64,000 bases of DNA from Konateibacter massiliensis (GCF_900184995.1 NZ_LT860098.1:5001-69000), one strand, 5' to 3'. Positions 16,375 through 23,970 are shown, numbered from the stretch's first letter. Translations and numbers: made by a program. Notes: generated by a model not told the origin, from the letters alone.

Positions 16375-18051
16375 TTACAGCTTAAAACTCTCCAGCATAT
16401 TATGGAGTTCACATGATTTTTGTTTCAGGCCTTCACTGTTGTCCTGTACGTTTCCTGCAAGCTGCAGATTACTCTGCACACCAAGGGAAACAGCATTTAT
16501 GACCTCCCTCAGATTATTTAGCTTGTCAATCTGAAGCTGTGATGCATTTGAAACCTGCACGGATTTTTCTGAAACAATATCGACCGTCTGCCTAACCTGT
16601 CCCAGACTTTTGTTTATTTCCGATACTGCAGCATTTCCGGCGAATACGAGCTTATTGCTTTTATCAATAAGACTTTTTGTGCGCACCGCCGCCTCTCCGG
16701 TGTTCTCAGCAAGCTTCTTAATTTCCGAAGCAACAACCCCGAAACCGTTTCCTGCACTTCCTGCCCGTGCAGCCTCAATCGCTGCGTTAAACGATAACAG
16801 ATTTGTCTGCTCCGCAATTTCTTCAATCATTGTGATAATCTCAAATATCTGTTTCGAGGAGGTCAACATTTCCGACATCGTATCGGTCAAATTATCCATC
16901 TTTGTCTCGTTTGAGACAAGTGATTTCTTTACCTCCTCACTGCATTCCCACACTTCCCCTACTTCCTTTGTATTGCTGCCGATATCGCCGGCAATCAATC
17001 CGATATAGTCAAACAACTGCTGCATCTCCTGTGCCTGTCTGTTAAACTCTTCCAGCATATCCCTTGCTATTTCACTTGTATCCTTCGCACTGTCGTTTAA
17101 CAGCCCGCTTGTATTGACGATGGTTTCCAAAACGTCATGTAAAACATAAATAATCTCTTTCATAGAATGTTCAATAGGCTTAAACATTCCCTTGTATTCC
17201 ATATCGACATTTCCTGAAAAATCTTTATTTGACAGTTCCCCTAGCACCTTGTCGATGTTTTCTATGTATTTTTTCAGTTCTTCCCCCGTATTCCTCACAC
17301 GGTTGGACAAAATACCAAGCTCATTATCCGCTTCATAGGAAAGCTTGAAATCCAGATTTCCCTGATACATCTCTTCCATCGCCAGCCCCACCTCTTCCAG
17401 TGGCGTTTGTATACTCCTGATTACCCTCTTTGATTTGATAACCGAATATCGGATGGTTGCAGCTATCAGTACCGCTGAAAAAGCCAAAAGAAATACAATA
17501 CCGATTTCCACCGTCTTAATATTCTGCTTCAATGCTTGGTTTGTACTCATGGTCATTTCCTCAAAAATGCCGTCTACCTCCTGCATTTTAGAAAAATAAT
17601 TATCTGTCAAAAGTGCGGTTGCCTCCTGATTTCTGTCTTGACTACTCAAGAGAACTGCCTGACTGCGGTAGGTAAACGCTTCCTGCTGAATTTCTTTAAT
17701 TTTTGCCGTTTCTTGCTTATAGGCCGGCAACAAGCCGACAATACTTTTTAAATATTTTTGCATCTGCATGTCATAGACATCTGCCTCATCGCTAAACTGC
17801 TTTTGCTGCTCGGCATCCTCGGACAAGCACATTTTATAAATGGTATTTTGAATATAAAGATTTGTATTTCTTGCCGCATTCACCTGGCTCACCATTGCAA
17901 GGCTGCTGTCTTCCAGATTCCTGTAATTAAAATACATACCAATAATTGTTAAAAATAAAAATGTATAGATAATAAAAGATAACGTTAAAATGGTCCGAAA
18001 TCCTTTTTTTAAATCGGTCCCTACAGAATTTTTGACATCTCGTTTTCTCAT
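16375..18051 (-). CDS. Methyl-accepting chemotaxis protein with four-helix sensor
   Basis: A 558-residue transmembrane chemoreceptor. Helices lie at about residues 25-45 and 182-202, with a mostly helical 135-residue extracytoplasmic sensor between them. A HAMP segment follows (EEVGLAMEEMYQGNLDFKL). The signalling hairpin tip reads IAEQTNLLSFNAAIEAARAG near residue 415. The Ser-Phe in place of the common Ala-Leu is a mild variation. It sits between the Agr genes and the hybrid transport operon, with its own gap on both sides. Its ligand is unknown. Confidence 0.94.
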   Translation of the reverse strand: MRKRDVKNSVGTDLKKGFRTILTLSFIIYTFLFLTIIGMYFNYRNLEDSSLAMVSQVNAARNTNLYIQNTIYKMCLSEDAEQQKQFSDEADVYDMQMQKYLKSIVGLLPAYKQETAKIKEIQQEAFTYRSQAVLLSSQDRNQEATALLTDNYFSKMQEVDGIFEEMTMSTNQALKQNIKTVEIGIVFLLAFSAVLIAATIRYSVIKSKRVIRSIQTPLEEVGLAMEEMYQGNLDFKLSYEADNELGILSNRVRNTGEELKKYIENIDKVLGELSNKDFSGNVDMEYKGMFKPIEHSMKEIIYVLHDVLETIVNTSGLLNDSAKDTSEIARDMLEEFNRQAQEMQQLFDYIGLIAGDIGSNTKEVGEVWECSEEVKKSLVSNETKMDNLTDTMSEMLTSSKQIFEIITMIEEIAEQTNLLSFNAAIEAARAGSAGNGFGVVASEIKKLAENTGEAAVRTKSLIDKSNKLVFAGNAAVSEINKSLGQVRQTVDIVSEKSVQVSNASQLQIDKLNNLREVINAVSLGVQSNLQLAGNVQDNSEGLKQKSCELHNMLESFKL

Positions 18052-18153
18052 ATGTTTATATTTTCCTCCATTTAACTAGTGTCCGATTATTATATCAACG
18101 ATTTGTTAAATAGAGGTTCGGGGTTTGTAAAGTATAGGATAAAAATATTACTT

Positions 18154-18870
18154 TTAGCCTATTATCTTTCCCCAAAACTGAGTATAACATTGCTTAAATT
18201 CTTTTTCTTTGTATTTACTGATAGGCACTCTCTCATTATTGTGCATGATAATTTCTGTCTTGTTAAAAGTTTTTACCTTCTTCAGGTTTATCAGATAGCT
18301 TCTGTGAATCCTCACAAAACTCGACTTATTCAGCATTGTCTCAATGTTTCGCAGCGAATCAATGCTTGTGATTGCCTTGTCCTGTAAATGAAAAATCAAC
18401 TTATGCCCAAATACTTCTATAAATAAAATATCGTCTTCCTCCAAATGATACGTCTCATTTTTATATTCTACAACAATAGGGCGGACATATTTTTCCTCCA
18501 CCCAACTGAGACTTGTCGTAAACTGCTCCTCAAATACTTCATAGCTGAGCGGTTTTAACAGATAGCGAAACGCCTCTGCCTTATAGCCTTCCATTATGTA
18601 CGCTTCTGAAACAGTTAAAAACCATATAATTACCTTTTGATTTTTCTTTCTAATTTCCAGAGCCGTCTCAATTCCGTTCATTCCCTCCATCTCAATGTCA
18701 AGAATGATAAACTTATACTCTTCTGTATATTGTCCCAGCAAATCAAATCCACTACAAAAAGTACTTACCTCGCAATTGGCTTTATTTTCCTTATTGTATC
18801 TTAAAATGAATTCCTTTATTTGATTACAAAAAATTTCATTATCATCACAAATTGCGATTTTAATCTTCAT
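18154..18870 (-). CDS. AgrA-type LytTR response regulator
   Basis: A 238-residue regulator. The receiver domain holds the acidic pair CDDN (Asp9, Asp10), the phosphoacceptor Asp58 in LDIEMEG and Lys in LLKPLS. The LytTR DNA-binding domain occupies about residues 130-235 and includes FVRIHRSYLINLKKV, typical of AgrA-like proteins. It follows the GHKL kinase by 13 bp. LytTR proteins bind pairs of 9-bp direct repeats about 21 bp apart; exactly such a pair lies at 21262-21291, upstream of the agrB gene. It therefore probably activates the agrB promoter. Confidence 0.94.
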   Translation of the reverse strand: MKIKIAICDDNEIFCNQIKEFILRYNKENKANCEVSTFCSGFDLLGQYTEEYKFIILDIEMEGMNGIETALEIRKKNQKVIIWFLTVSEAYIMEGYKAEAFRYLLKPLSYEVFEEQFTTSLSWVEEKYVRPIVVEYKNETYHLEEDDILFIEVFGHKLIFHLQDKAITSIDSLRNIETMLNKSSFVRIHRSYLINLKKVKTFNKTEIIMHNNERVPISKYKEKEFKQCYTQFWGKIIG

Positions 18871-18883
18871 AATTGTTCCCTCT

Positions 18884-20224
18884 TTATAGCGTATTTTGGT
18901 AAGTCACCGGTATCATTATGATTAGTAAAAATTCTTTCTTTTCCCTGTCTATGTCGATTTCAACATTGCCATTGTATTTCTCAGCTGCCATCTTGAGACT
19001 CTGCATTCCGATTCCGTGCTTTGCTTTTTCCTTCTTGCTCGTAATCAAATCTCCTTTTTCATTCATAACCGGCTCCTGGTCATAATTATTTTTGACCGTT
19101 ATAATGACTGCTGCCTCATTCCTGATTGCTTTTATCTGAATATAGCGCTCCCCGACACATTGCTTGCATGCCTCCAGCGCATTGTCAAAACTGTTCGTCA
19201 GTATAGCACATAAATCCAGCATCTCAATATCATTTAGACTATTCCTTTGTACCATTACCTTTGTTTTAATATTACTTATTTTAGCCGTACTGCACTTCTC
19301 ATAAAATATAATGTCTGCCAATTGATTTCCTGTATCATAAAATTCACTGTATCCATCCACTGCCTCTAAGCACTTTTGAATATAAATCTCTGAAGAAGCC
19401 GTATCTTCAACGCTAAGCCTTTGGATTGCCAGCAAATGGTTTTTAAGATCATGATGCATTTTTCTGATGTTTATATTTTCTTTTTCCATCGCCTCATAGT
19501 AATCATACTGGCCTTGGTTGTAGAATTGTATCTTCATGGCTTCCTGCTCAACATTACGCTTTCTTACATAGTTTTCAAAAATACTATAGAATACCACGTA
19601 AGAAGCAAGTATTAAGAGCGATACAAAAATCAGATAGATGGAGGATACTTTATATGTTGAAACTTTGTAGTAGGAGAATTCTATTACCATTAAAATACAG
19701 GCGACACCGGATACTCCTTGGAGCAGTAAAATACATACCTCTAACACAGAATAACGGTTTGTTCCTTTGCCGAATCTTTTAATAAAAACCAAAGCCAGCA
19801 TAAAGGTAATAATTTTTGATAGTATCATCCCTTGAATAACTATTACATAACTGCTAAATAAATCAACTAAATTTACCGTACCATGACTAATGGATAAAAT
19901 ACCCATTGCCAAGCTATCGCTCACTGCAACACAAAAGAAATAAATTCCTACATATACTGCAATATTTTTCCACAAAGCATGAAACAAAAGCTTTGTAACT
20001 CCTATTCCTACAAAAACTAACACAATTAATTTTATACTGGAAGGTAAACCAAATGTCCCTAAATAGCTCAGTGCCAAAATGCTTAGTGCATACATTGATA
20101 AAACAAAGCCATTTTTCCATCCTTTTCTCTTACGTTCAAAAATTCCGTTGAGAAAAATCCAGTATATCATAGTGTCTGCAATTATTGATATACTGCCTTT
20201 TATTGCATATTGAACAAACTCCAT
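18884..20224 (-). CDS. AgrC-type GHKL sensor histidine kinase
   Basis: A 446-residue kinase. The N-terminal half has six to seven membrane helices, as in AgrC receptors for cyclic peptides. The dimerisation segment reads IRKMHHDLKNHLLAIQRLS, with the phosphoacceptor His in HHDLKNH. The ATPase domain carries LTNSFDNALEAC (N box) and HGIGMQSLK (G box). GGAGG lies seven bases before the ATG at 20224, so the longer frame to 20245 is rejected. A TATAAT box at 20290-20295 and a terminator after agrB suggest a separate kinase-regulator transcript. Its likely ligand is the peptide encoded at the end of the agrB frame. Confidence 0.94.
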   Translation of the reverse strand: MEFVQYAIKGSISIIADTMIYWIFLNGIFERKRKGWKNGFVLSMYALSILALSYLGTFGLPSSIKLIVLVFVGIGVTKLLFHALWKNIAVYVGIYFFCVAVSDSLAMGILSISHGTVNLVDLFSSYVIVIQGMILSKIITFMLALVFIKRFGKGTNRYSVLEVCILLLQGVSGVACILMVIEFSYYKVSTYKVSSIYLIFVSLLILASYVVFYSIFENYVRKRNVEQEAMKIQFYNQGQYDYYEAMEKENINIRKMHHDLKNHLLAIQRLSVEDTASSEIYIQKCLEAVDGYSEFYDTGNQLADIIFYEKCSTAKISNIKTKVMVQRNSLNDIEMLDLCAILTNSFDNALEACKQCVGERYIQIKAIRNEAAVIITVKNNYDQEPVMNEKGDLITSKKEKAKHGIGMQSLKMAAEKYNGNVEIDIDREKKEFLLIIMIPVTYQNTL

Positions 20225-20289
20225 CAATGCTCCTCCAAAATACACCTACAACCCACTTAACTATTATCCTTGTATATTTCTATTTTTCA

Positions 20290-20295
20290 ATTATA
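20290..20295 (-). promoter_or_regulatory. Candidate -10 box for the kinase-regulator transcript
   Basis: TATAAT on the minus strand, 66 bp ahead of the kinase start codon and downstream of the agrB terminator. No good -35 box stands 17 bp upstream, so the promoter may need an activator. Confidence 0.4.
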
Positions 20296-20334
20296 ATACA
20301 TAAATAGATTGTTTTCTACCATATTTTTCTACAT

Positions 20335-20382
20335 AAAAATTTCTGCGCGTTAAAATCCTAAAATAATTTAACAGCGCAGAAA
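20335..20382 (-). terminator. Terminator after the agrB-agrD gene
   Basis: The minus-strand stem TTTCTGCGC with GCGCAGAAA, extended by GTTAAA with TTTAAC, gives about 15 bp with one bulge, followed by TTTTT. It separates the peptide gene from the kinase-regulator pair. Confidence 0.85.
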
Positions 20383-20412
20383 CTTTTCCAAAATGCTTAT
20401 TTCAAAATCTTC

Positions 20413-20577
20413 TTATTTTTTTTCGTATTTATCTTTCAAAGCTTTCGGTACCTCTGGCTCATGAAAAACCAGTACACAAGGAACCCACGCGGAAAATGCC
20501 GCCACCGCCAAAGATAAACTCATAACATTTTTTAACACGCTCTTTTTACTTAAACTCAAATATTTTATTTTTCCCAT
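20413..20577 (-). CDS. Candidate AgrD-like autoinducer precursor encoded in frame within the agrB gene
   Basis: An internal in-frame ATG at 20577 opens a 54-residue reading frame, MGKIKYLSLSKKSVLKNVMS onward, the size of clostridial AgrD. AGAAGGAG stands about 11 bases upstream, a little far but usable. An amphipathic leader helix is followed by VPC-VLVF and then the acidic recognition tail HEPEVPKALKDKYEKK. By analogy the signal would be a thiolactone ring of Cys and Val-Leu-Val-Phe with a short N-terminal tail. It could be made from this internal start or cut from the fused AgrB protein. No separate agrD reading frame was seen in the gap at 20246-20412. Confidence 0.65.
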   Translation of the reverse strand: MGKIKYLSLSKKSVLKNVMSLSLAVAAFSAWVPCVLVFHEPEVPKALKDKYEKK

Positions 20578-21126
20578 TATCCCAAACACTCCTTCTGTTA
20601 TTATTGCATAAACTGCAAACTTGTACAATTCAAAGCTAAGCTGGTACAAACCTATTGTCACTAACAGTTCAACGAATAAGATAACCATTACCTTCTTCCT
20701 TGCCTGCTGCACCTCTTCCTTTGAAAATATACGTTTCCCGTTCAAAATAGGCGATATGATCATTATAACCACATAGGAAGTAACTGTCATAATAATTAAC
20801 ACCCAATTGTACTGCTTCGTTACATACTGATTTAATAACACAATGAAAGTATAACTAAAAATAGAACACAAGAGACACGTTAAATATGTATTTGCATGAT
20901 ATCCACCTGCAATCGATCGAATACTGCAAAAGCAAAGCAAATATACAACAGTACCCAGAAAGTTCTGGCTGATAAGCCCGATAAGAAGCATGCATAAAAT
21001 ATCAACCATCGTAGATATCATAACCTCTAGCCCGTATACCACTACCTCCTTTTCCTCTTCACTTTCTGCCTGCTCAATTACACCGGAGAAAGCTACCTTG
21101 ACCAGCTTATTGTACATGAATACCAT
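20413..21126 (-). CDS. AgrB-type peptide-processing membrane protease with AgrD-like C-terminal tail
   Basis: A 237-residue protein. Residues 1 to about 190 are AgrB-like: several membrane helices and the catalytic pair in RSIAGGYHANTYLTC, His77 and Cys84 (counting from the first ATG), the spacing of Staphylococcus AgrB. AgrB normally ends near residue 190. Here the frame continues for about 45 residues that look like AgrD: a hydrophobic helix, then VPCVLVF-HEPEVPKAL. In S. aureus AgrD a Cys plus four residues is followed by DEVEVPKEL. So the autoinducer precursor appears to be in the same frame as its processing enzyme. AAAGGAGG lies close to the first ATG; the ATG nine bases further may be used instead. 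Confidence 0.9.
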   Translation of the reverse strand: MVFMYNKLVKVAFSGVIEQAESEEEKEVVVYGLEVMISTMVDILCMLLIGLISQNFLGTVVYLLCFCSIRSIAGGYHANTYLTCLLCSIFSYTFIVLLNQYVTKQYNWVLIIMTVTSYVVIMIISPILNGKRIFSKEEVQQARKKVMVILFVELLVTIGLYQLSFELYKFAVYAIITEGVFGIMGKIKYLSLSKKSVLKNVMSLSLAVAAFSAWVPCVLVFHEPEVPKALKDKYEKK

Positions 21127-21222
21127 TTACCTCCTTTGTCTCTTCCGCTCTAGGCAAATCTACTTTTTCCGCCGCATTTTATTTACAGCAGAATATAGCC
21201 TGCCTAAAATTTTCATAACTTA

Positions 21223-21228
21223 ATTATA
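21223..21228 (-). promoter_or_regulatory. Candidate -10 box of the agrB promoter
   Basis: TATAAT on the minus strand, about 97 bp ahead of the agrB start. The expected -35 position reads ATTTAA, far from consensus. A weak -35 with the direct repeats just upstream fits an activator-dependent, LytTR-controlled promoter. Confidence 0.5.
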
Positions 21229-21261
21229 ATATTTTTATAAACTTTTTAAATAGCAAAAGCC

Positions 21262-21291
21262 TGAATGGACGGTTTGAAGGCGTGAATGGAC
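21262..21291 (-). promoter_or_regulatory. LytTR (AgrA-type) binding site: two 9-bp direct repeats
   Basis: On the minus strand GTCCATTCA occurs twice, identical, at 21291-21283 and 21270-21262, separated by 12 bp (21-bp period). AgrA-type LytTR proteins bind tandem 9-bp repeats with a spacer of about 12 bp. The pair lies 34 bp upstream of the agrB -10 box and also just upstream of the divergent DUF134 promoter. Confidence 0.75.
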
Positions 21292-21300
21292 AAACTGTTA

Positions 21301-21329
21301 TTGACATATGCCAAAAACACCCTTATAAT
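21301..21329 (+). promoter_or_regulatory. Consensus sigma-70 promoter of the DUF134-nifX-like operon
   Basis: TTGACA at 21301-21306, a 17-bp spacer and TATAAT at 21324-21329, a perfect match to consensus. The -10 box lies inside the left arm of the palindrome at 21323-21360. Confidence 0.9.
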
Positions 21330-21360
21330 TATAATTGACATATGTCAATTATAATTATAA
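21323..21360. promoter_or_regulatory. 38-bp perfect palindrome (operator candidate)
   Basis: TTATAATTATAATTGACAT is followed at once by its exact reverse complement. The symmetry centre is at 21341/21342. It covers the -10 box and the transcription start and ends 11 bp before the DUF134 start codon. Autoregulation by the DUF134 protein is the simplest reading. The inner TTGACATATGTCAA also resembles the -35 region TTGACATATG at 21301. Confidence 0.8.
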
Positions 21361-21371
21361 GAGGTGATACC

Positions 21372-21773
21372 ATGCCAAGACCGAGGAAGTGGCGCAGAGT
21401 TTGTTCTATGCCGCGCTGCACTAATTTCAGCCCCGAAAACAGTCAAAACAGCGATATCGTTCGAATGACAATCGATGAATACGAGACAATCCGGTTAATT
21501 GACTTAGAAGGTTTGACGCAGGAGCAATGTGCCACGCAGATGGATGTCGCGCGGACCACCGCCCAGGCTATTTATGCAAATGCAAGAAAAAAACTGGCGG
21601 AATGTATTGTCAACGGTTTATCTCTCGTCATTGAGGGCGGGGAATATCATGTTTGCGAACATCAGGACGGATGCTGCGGACAAGGCTGCCGTCACAGGCG
21701 CTGTAACAGGCAATGCCCTCAAGAAACAGAAAATATAGGAGGAAATGACAATGAAAATAGCAGTAACATATGA
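21372..21773 (+). CDS. DUF134 (UPF0251) family DNA-binding protein
   Basis: A 133-residue protein that begins MPRPRKWRRVCSMPRCTNFS, the UPF0251 signature. A sigma-70 region 4-like helix-turn-helix follows (LTQEQCATQMDVARTTAQAI). The C-terminal third is rich in cysteines and histidines (HVCEHQDGCCGQGCRHRRC), suggesting a metal or iron-sulfur site. The ATG at 21372 has AGAGGTGA at good distance; the earlier ATG at 21342 falls inside the operator palindrome and is rejected. The gene overlaps the NifX-like gene by 23 bp. It probably represses its own promoter in response to metal or redox state, which is inference. Confidence 0.9.
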   Translation: MPRPRKWRRVCSMPRCTNFSPENSQNSDIVRMTIDEYETIRLIDLEGLTQEQCATQMDVARTTAQAIYANARKKLAECIVNGLSLVIEGGEYHVCEHQDGCCGQGCRHRRCNRQCPQETENIGGNDNENSSNI

Positions 21774-22152
21774 AAACGGTAACATATTCCAGCATTTTGG
21801 ACATACAGAGAGCTTTAAGCTCTACGAGATTGAAAGCGGTAATATTACAAATACGTCAGTCGTTGATACCGAAGGCAGCGGACATGGTGCATTGGCTGAT
21901 TTTCTGAAAAAGCACACGGTAGATACGCTAATCTGCGGCGGTATTGGTGCGGGTGCACAAAACGCTCTCGCAGAGGCAGGAATTACACTTTACGGCGGCG
22001 TTTCAGGCAGTGCAGATCAGGCAGTATCAGACCTTCTTGCCGAAAAACTAAGCTATAACCCTGACATAGAATGTAATCATCACGGCGAACACCATCATGG
22101 CTCCTGCGGGGAACATCACGGAAATTGCGAGCATCACGGACATCATGCATAA
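21751..22152 (+). CDS. NifX/NifB-type iron-molybdenum cofactor-binding protein with His-rich tail
   Basis: A 133-residue protein of the Nitro_FeMo-Co family, beginning MKIAVTYENGNIFQHFGHTE. The fold ends near residue 105. After that comes a tail with about 13 histidines and several cysteines (HHGEHHHGSCGEHHGNCEHH), well suited to bind metal. AGGAGG lies eight bases before the ATG at 21751, which overlaps the DUF134 gene. No nitrogenase genes are near, and such proteins are common in non-fixing anaerobes next to DUF134 and MRP-type ATPase genes. A role in metal-cluster handling is likely; the partner is unknown. Confidence 0.9.
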   Translation: MKIAVTYENGNIFQHFGHTESFKLYEIESGNITNTSVVDTEGSGHGALADFLKKHTVDTLICGGIGAGAQNALAEAGITLYGGVSGSADQAVSDLLAEKLSYNPDIECNHHGEHHHGSCGEHHGNCEHHGHHA

Positions 22153-22177
22153 ACGCTTTTCTATCACTTCGAAATAA

Positions 22178-22230
22178 AAATGAAACTCGGCATTGAACTT
22201 CATAAGTTCTTGTCGAGTTTCATCTTTTTT
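22178..22230. terminator. Bidirectional terminator between convergent genes
   Basis: ATGAAACTCG (22180-22189) pairs with CGAGTTTCAT (22214-22223), and inside it GAACTT pairs with AAGTTC. TCTTTTTT follows on the plus strand and TTTTTA on the minus strand. It can end both the nifX-like transcript and the gene at 22239. Confidence 0.88.
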
Positions 22231-22238
22231 ACTCTTTT

Positions 22239-22712
22239 CTACTCAAGCTGCATAAATCCGTTCGAGTCGTCAGCTACACTATATGTTACTCCCTGCATGA
22301 TATACCGGTTGAGATAAATATAATCACCATCCAGCGTCACTGCATATACATCATAATTTCCTTCTTCAATCACTTGATATTCAATCGCAGACTCACTTAT
22401 CGGTATACGGTATATCTGCTTGCTGTCATGGTTAATTGCGTAAATTCCTTCTATTTCTCTATATTCTCCCAGAAGACTGCCGATATCTCCAATTGTAAAT
22501 ACTGTATGCGCATCCGCTTTTATTACATCCGCGCCATAGTCACGGTATACCAAATCATGCTGTTCTTCCCTGTTAACCATTTCCACAACAGGCTGCTTTT
22601 TTGCCTCCGGTGACGGTTTTGTTAAAAAAGAACAGGTGAGGGCAATTGCTCCAATCAGGCAGACTCCCGCCGCAATACTTGCAATTTTCTTGTAACAATG
22701 CTTTCTCCTCAT
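22239..22712 (-). CDS. Membrane-anchored extracytoplasmic protein of unknown function
   Basis: A 157-residue protein with a basic N-terminus and one hydrophobic segment (IASIAAGVCLIGAIALTCSF). That segment could be a signal anchor; the TCSF is a poor lipobox. The exported part of about 125 residues has beta-type strands with aromatic and acidic residues and no cysteine after the helix. I do not recognise the family. It stands alone between a terminator and a 140-bp gap with no partner genes, so context gives no function. Confidence 0.6.
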   Translation of the reverse strand: MRRKHCYKKIASIAAGVCLIGAIALTCSFLTKPSPEAKKQPVVEMVNREEQHDLVYRDYGADVIKADAHTVFTIGDIGSLLGEYREIEGIYAINHDSKQIYRIPISESAIEYQVIEEGNYDVYAVTLDGDYIYLNRYIMQGVTYSVADDSNGFMQLE

Positions 22713-22856
22713 ACTCCTTATCCTCCCATTTGCAGTTTTCTCTTATTATAACAAATCACTCTGTAATTTATATGAAATTCCTATTCGAGATAATATTATA
22801 TCTGGCTACATTATAGCATGCTCATAAAATTTAGCACAGAAAATATTTTTCCAAAT

Positions 22857-23288
22857 CTACAACTCCAAAATAGACAAACTGCACTGCCCACACTTTACAC
22901 TGGTCGGATACTCCAGACAGATTACAAGCCCCACTTTCTCTCTACTATTCGACGTATGAATCATAATAGTTCCTGTAGATATTGTGAAAGTCTGCTGGAT
23001 GGATGTAGGTAAAAAATAATAAGCAAACCATTTTCTCGTCTCTTTCTCTTCGACAGTCATCAGATTTACCGTTAAGCTCTTTCTCATATTACCGGGCAAT
23101 GCCACAATGTTCATATCAAAGGATACACTGTAATATTTATCCGGTTCCAGCCATATTTGACCATTTTGGCACAAATCTGCCTGAATTGAGGTTCCGCTGA
23201 TAAAATGGCACTCCCACGGATAAGGGGTATCACATTTCCACAAATAGCCGGCGCATTGCTCTCGAAATGAAGCAATACATCTTGAAAG
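22857..23288 (-). pseudogene. C-terminal fragment of a beta-rich protein next to IS200
   Basis: The frame is open from a stop codon at 23289-23291 to a stop at 22857. It has no ATG and no ribosome binding site; only a TTG at 23243 could start it. The translated part (CAGYLWKCDTPYPWECHFIS onward) is well-formed and ends CGQCSLSILEL. The open frame stops almost exactly at the edge of the IS200-type element, and the other flank of the element holds only the tex terminator. The likely history is insertion plus loss of the 5' part. The strand pattern resembles C1q-like domains at the ends of collagen-like surface proteins, but that is a weak guess. Confidence 0.55.
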
Positions 23289-23489
23289 TCAAGACCACCG
23301 GCTTAGCCGGTGGCTTGCTCTGACCCTGTAAGGGTCTATTCCCTGCTTGCGCCCGGAGGCGCCTGATGGTTTTGCCAACCGCACTTCCTTCTCAGGCAGC
23401 CCTAAAGGGCCTTTTTTATTGCCTCCTTACTCCTGCAATCTCCTTGAGCCTTTCATTATAGCTTTATTCCCTAGCTCCCCTTTCAGGGA

Positions 23490-23963
23490 CTACTTCTTGC
23501 TTTTTTGTACTGGCTCACCCGTGAACGGGTCTATATATTCATTCAATGTCATTTGATCCGATTCATGATCTTCTTTCAATTGATTTGCAATATATTCTTG
23601 TATCTTCTTTGTATTTTTTCCTACCGTATCTACATAATATCCTCTACACCAAAAATGGCGATTTCCATACTTATATTTTAGATTAGCATGTCTTTCAAAT
23701 ATCATCAGTGAACTTTTTCCTTTTAGATATCCCATTATTTCAGACACACTATATTTGGGTGGTATTCTAACTAACATGTGAATATGATCCACACAACATT
23801 CTGCTTCCATTATCTCTATTCCTTTACGCTTACATAATGTACTTAATATTTGAGCAATATCTGCTTTAATTTTTCCATATACTATCTGTCTTCTGTATTT
23901 TGGTGCAAATACCAAATGATACTTGCATTCCCATTTAGTATGGGCTAAACTATTCATATCCAT
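23490..23963 (-). CDS. tnpA: IS200/IS605-family single-strand transposase TnpA (Y1 HUH)
   Basis: A 157-residue Y1 transposase that cuts and joins single-stranded DNA as a dimer. The HUH motif appears as DHIHMLVRI near residue 60 (His-Ile-His). The catalytic tyrosine lies in the segment WCRGYYVDTVGKN near residue 114. Start MDMNSLAHTKWECKYHLVFA is classic for IS200. The ribosome binding site ATAGGAGGT is eight bases before the ATG and can be masked by pairing with an upstream arm (see 23971-24027). All motifs are intact, so the enzyme is probably active. Confidence 0.95.
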   Translation of the reverse strand: MDMNSLAHTKWECKYHLVFAPKYRRQIVYGKIKADIAQILSTLCKRKGIEIMEAECCVDHIHMLVRIPPKYSVSEIMGYLKGKSSLMIFERHANLKYKYGNRHFWCRGYYVDTVGKNTKKIQEYIANQLKEDHESDQMTLNEYIDPFTGEPVQKSKK

Positions 23964-23970
23964 TTTGGAT

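Noticed and set aside
20246-20412. Searched for a separate agrD between agrB and the kinase gene
   Set aside because: The gap holds a terminator and a -10 box and no reading frame with a Cys and Pro-rich tail.
21342-21371. Earlier ATG for the DUF134 gene
   Set aside because: It lies inside the operator palindrome and right at the expected transcription start, with no ribosome binding site.
23314-23489. Several short hairpins after tnpA, considered as a CRISPR-like array or separate RNA
   Set aside because: The hairpins differ from each other with no regular spacing; they fit the subterminal structure of the IS200 end.
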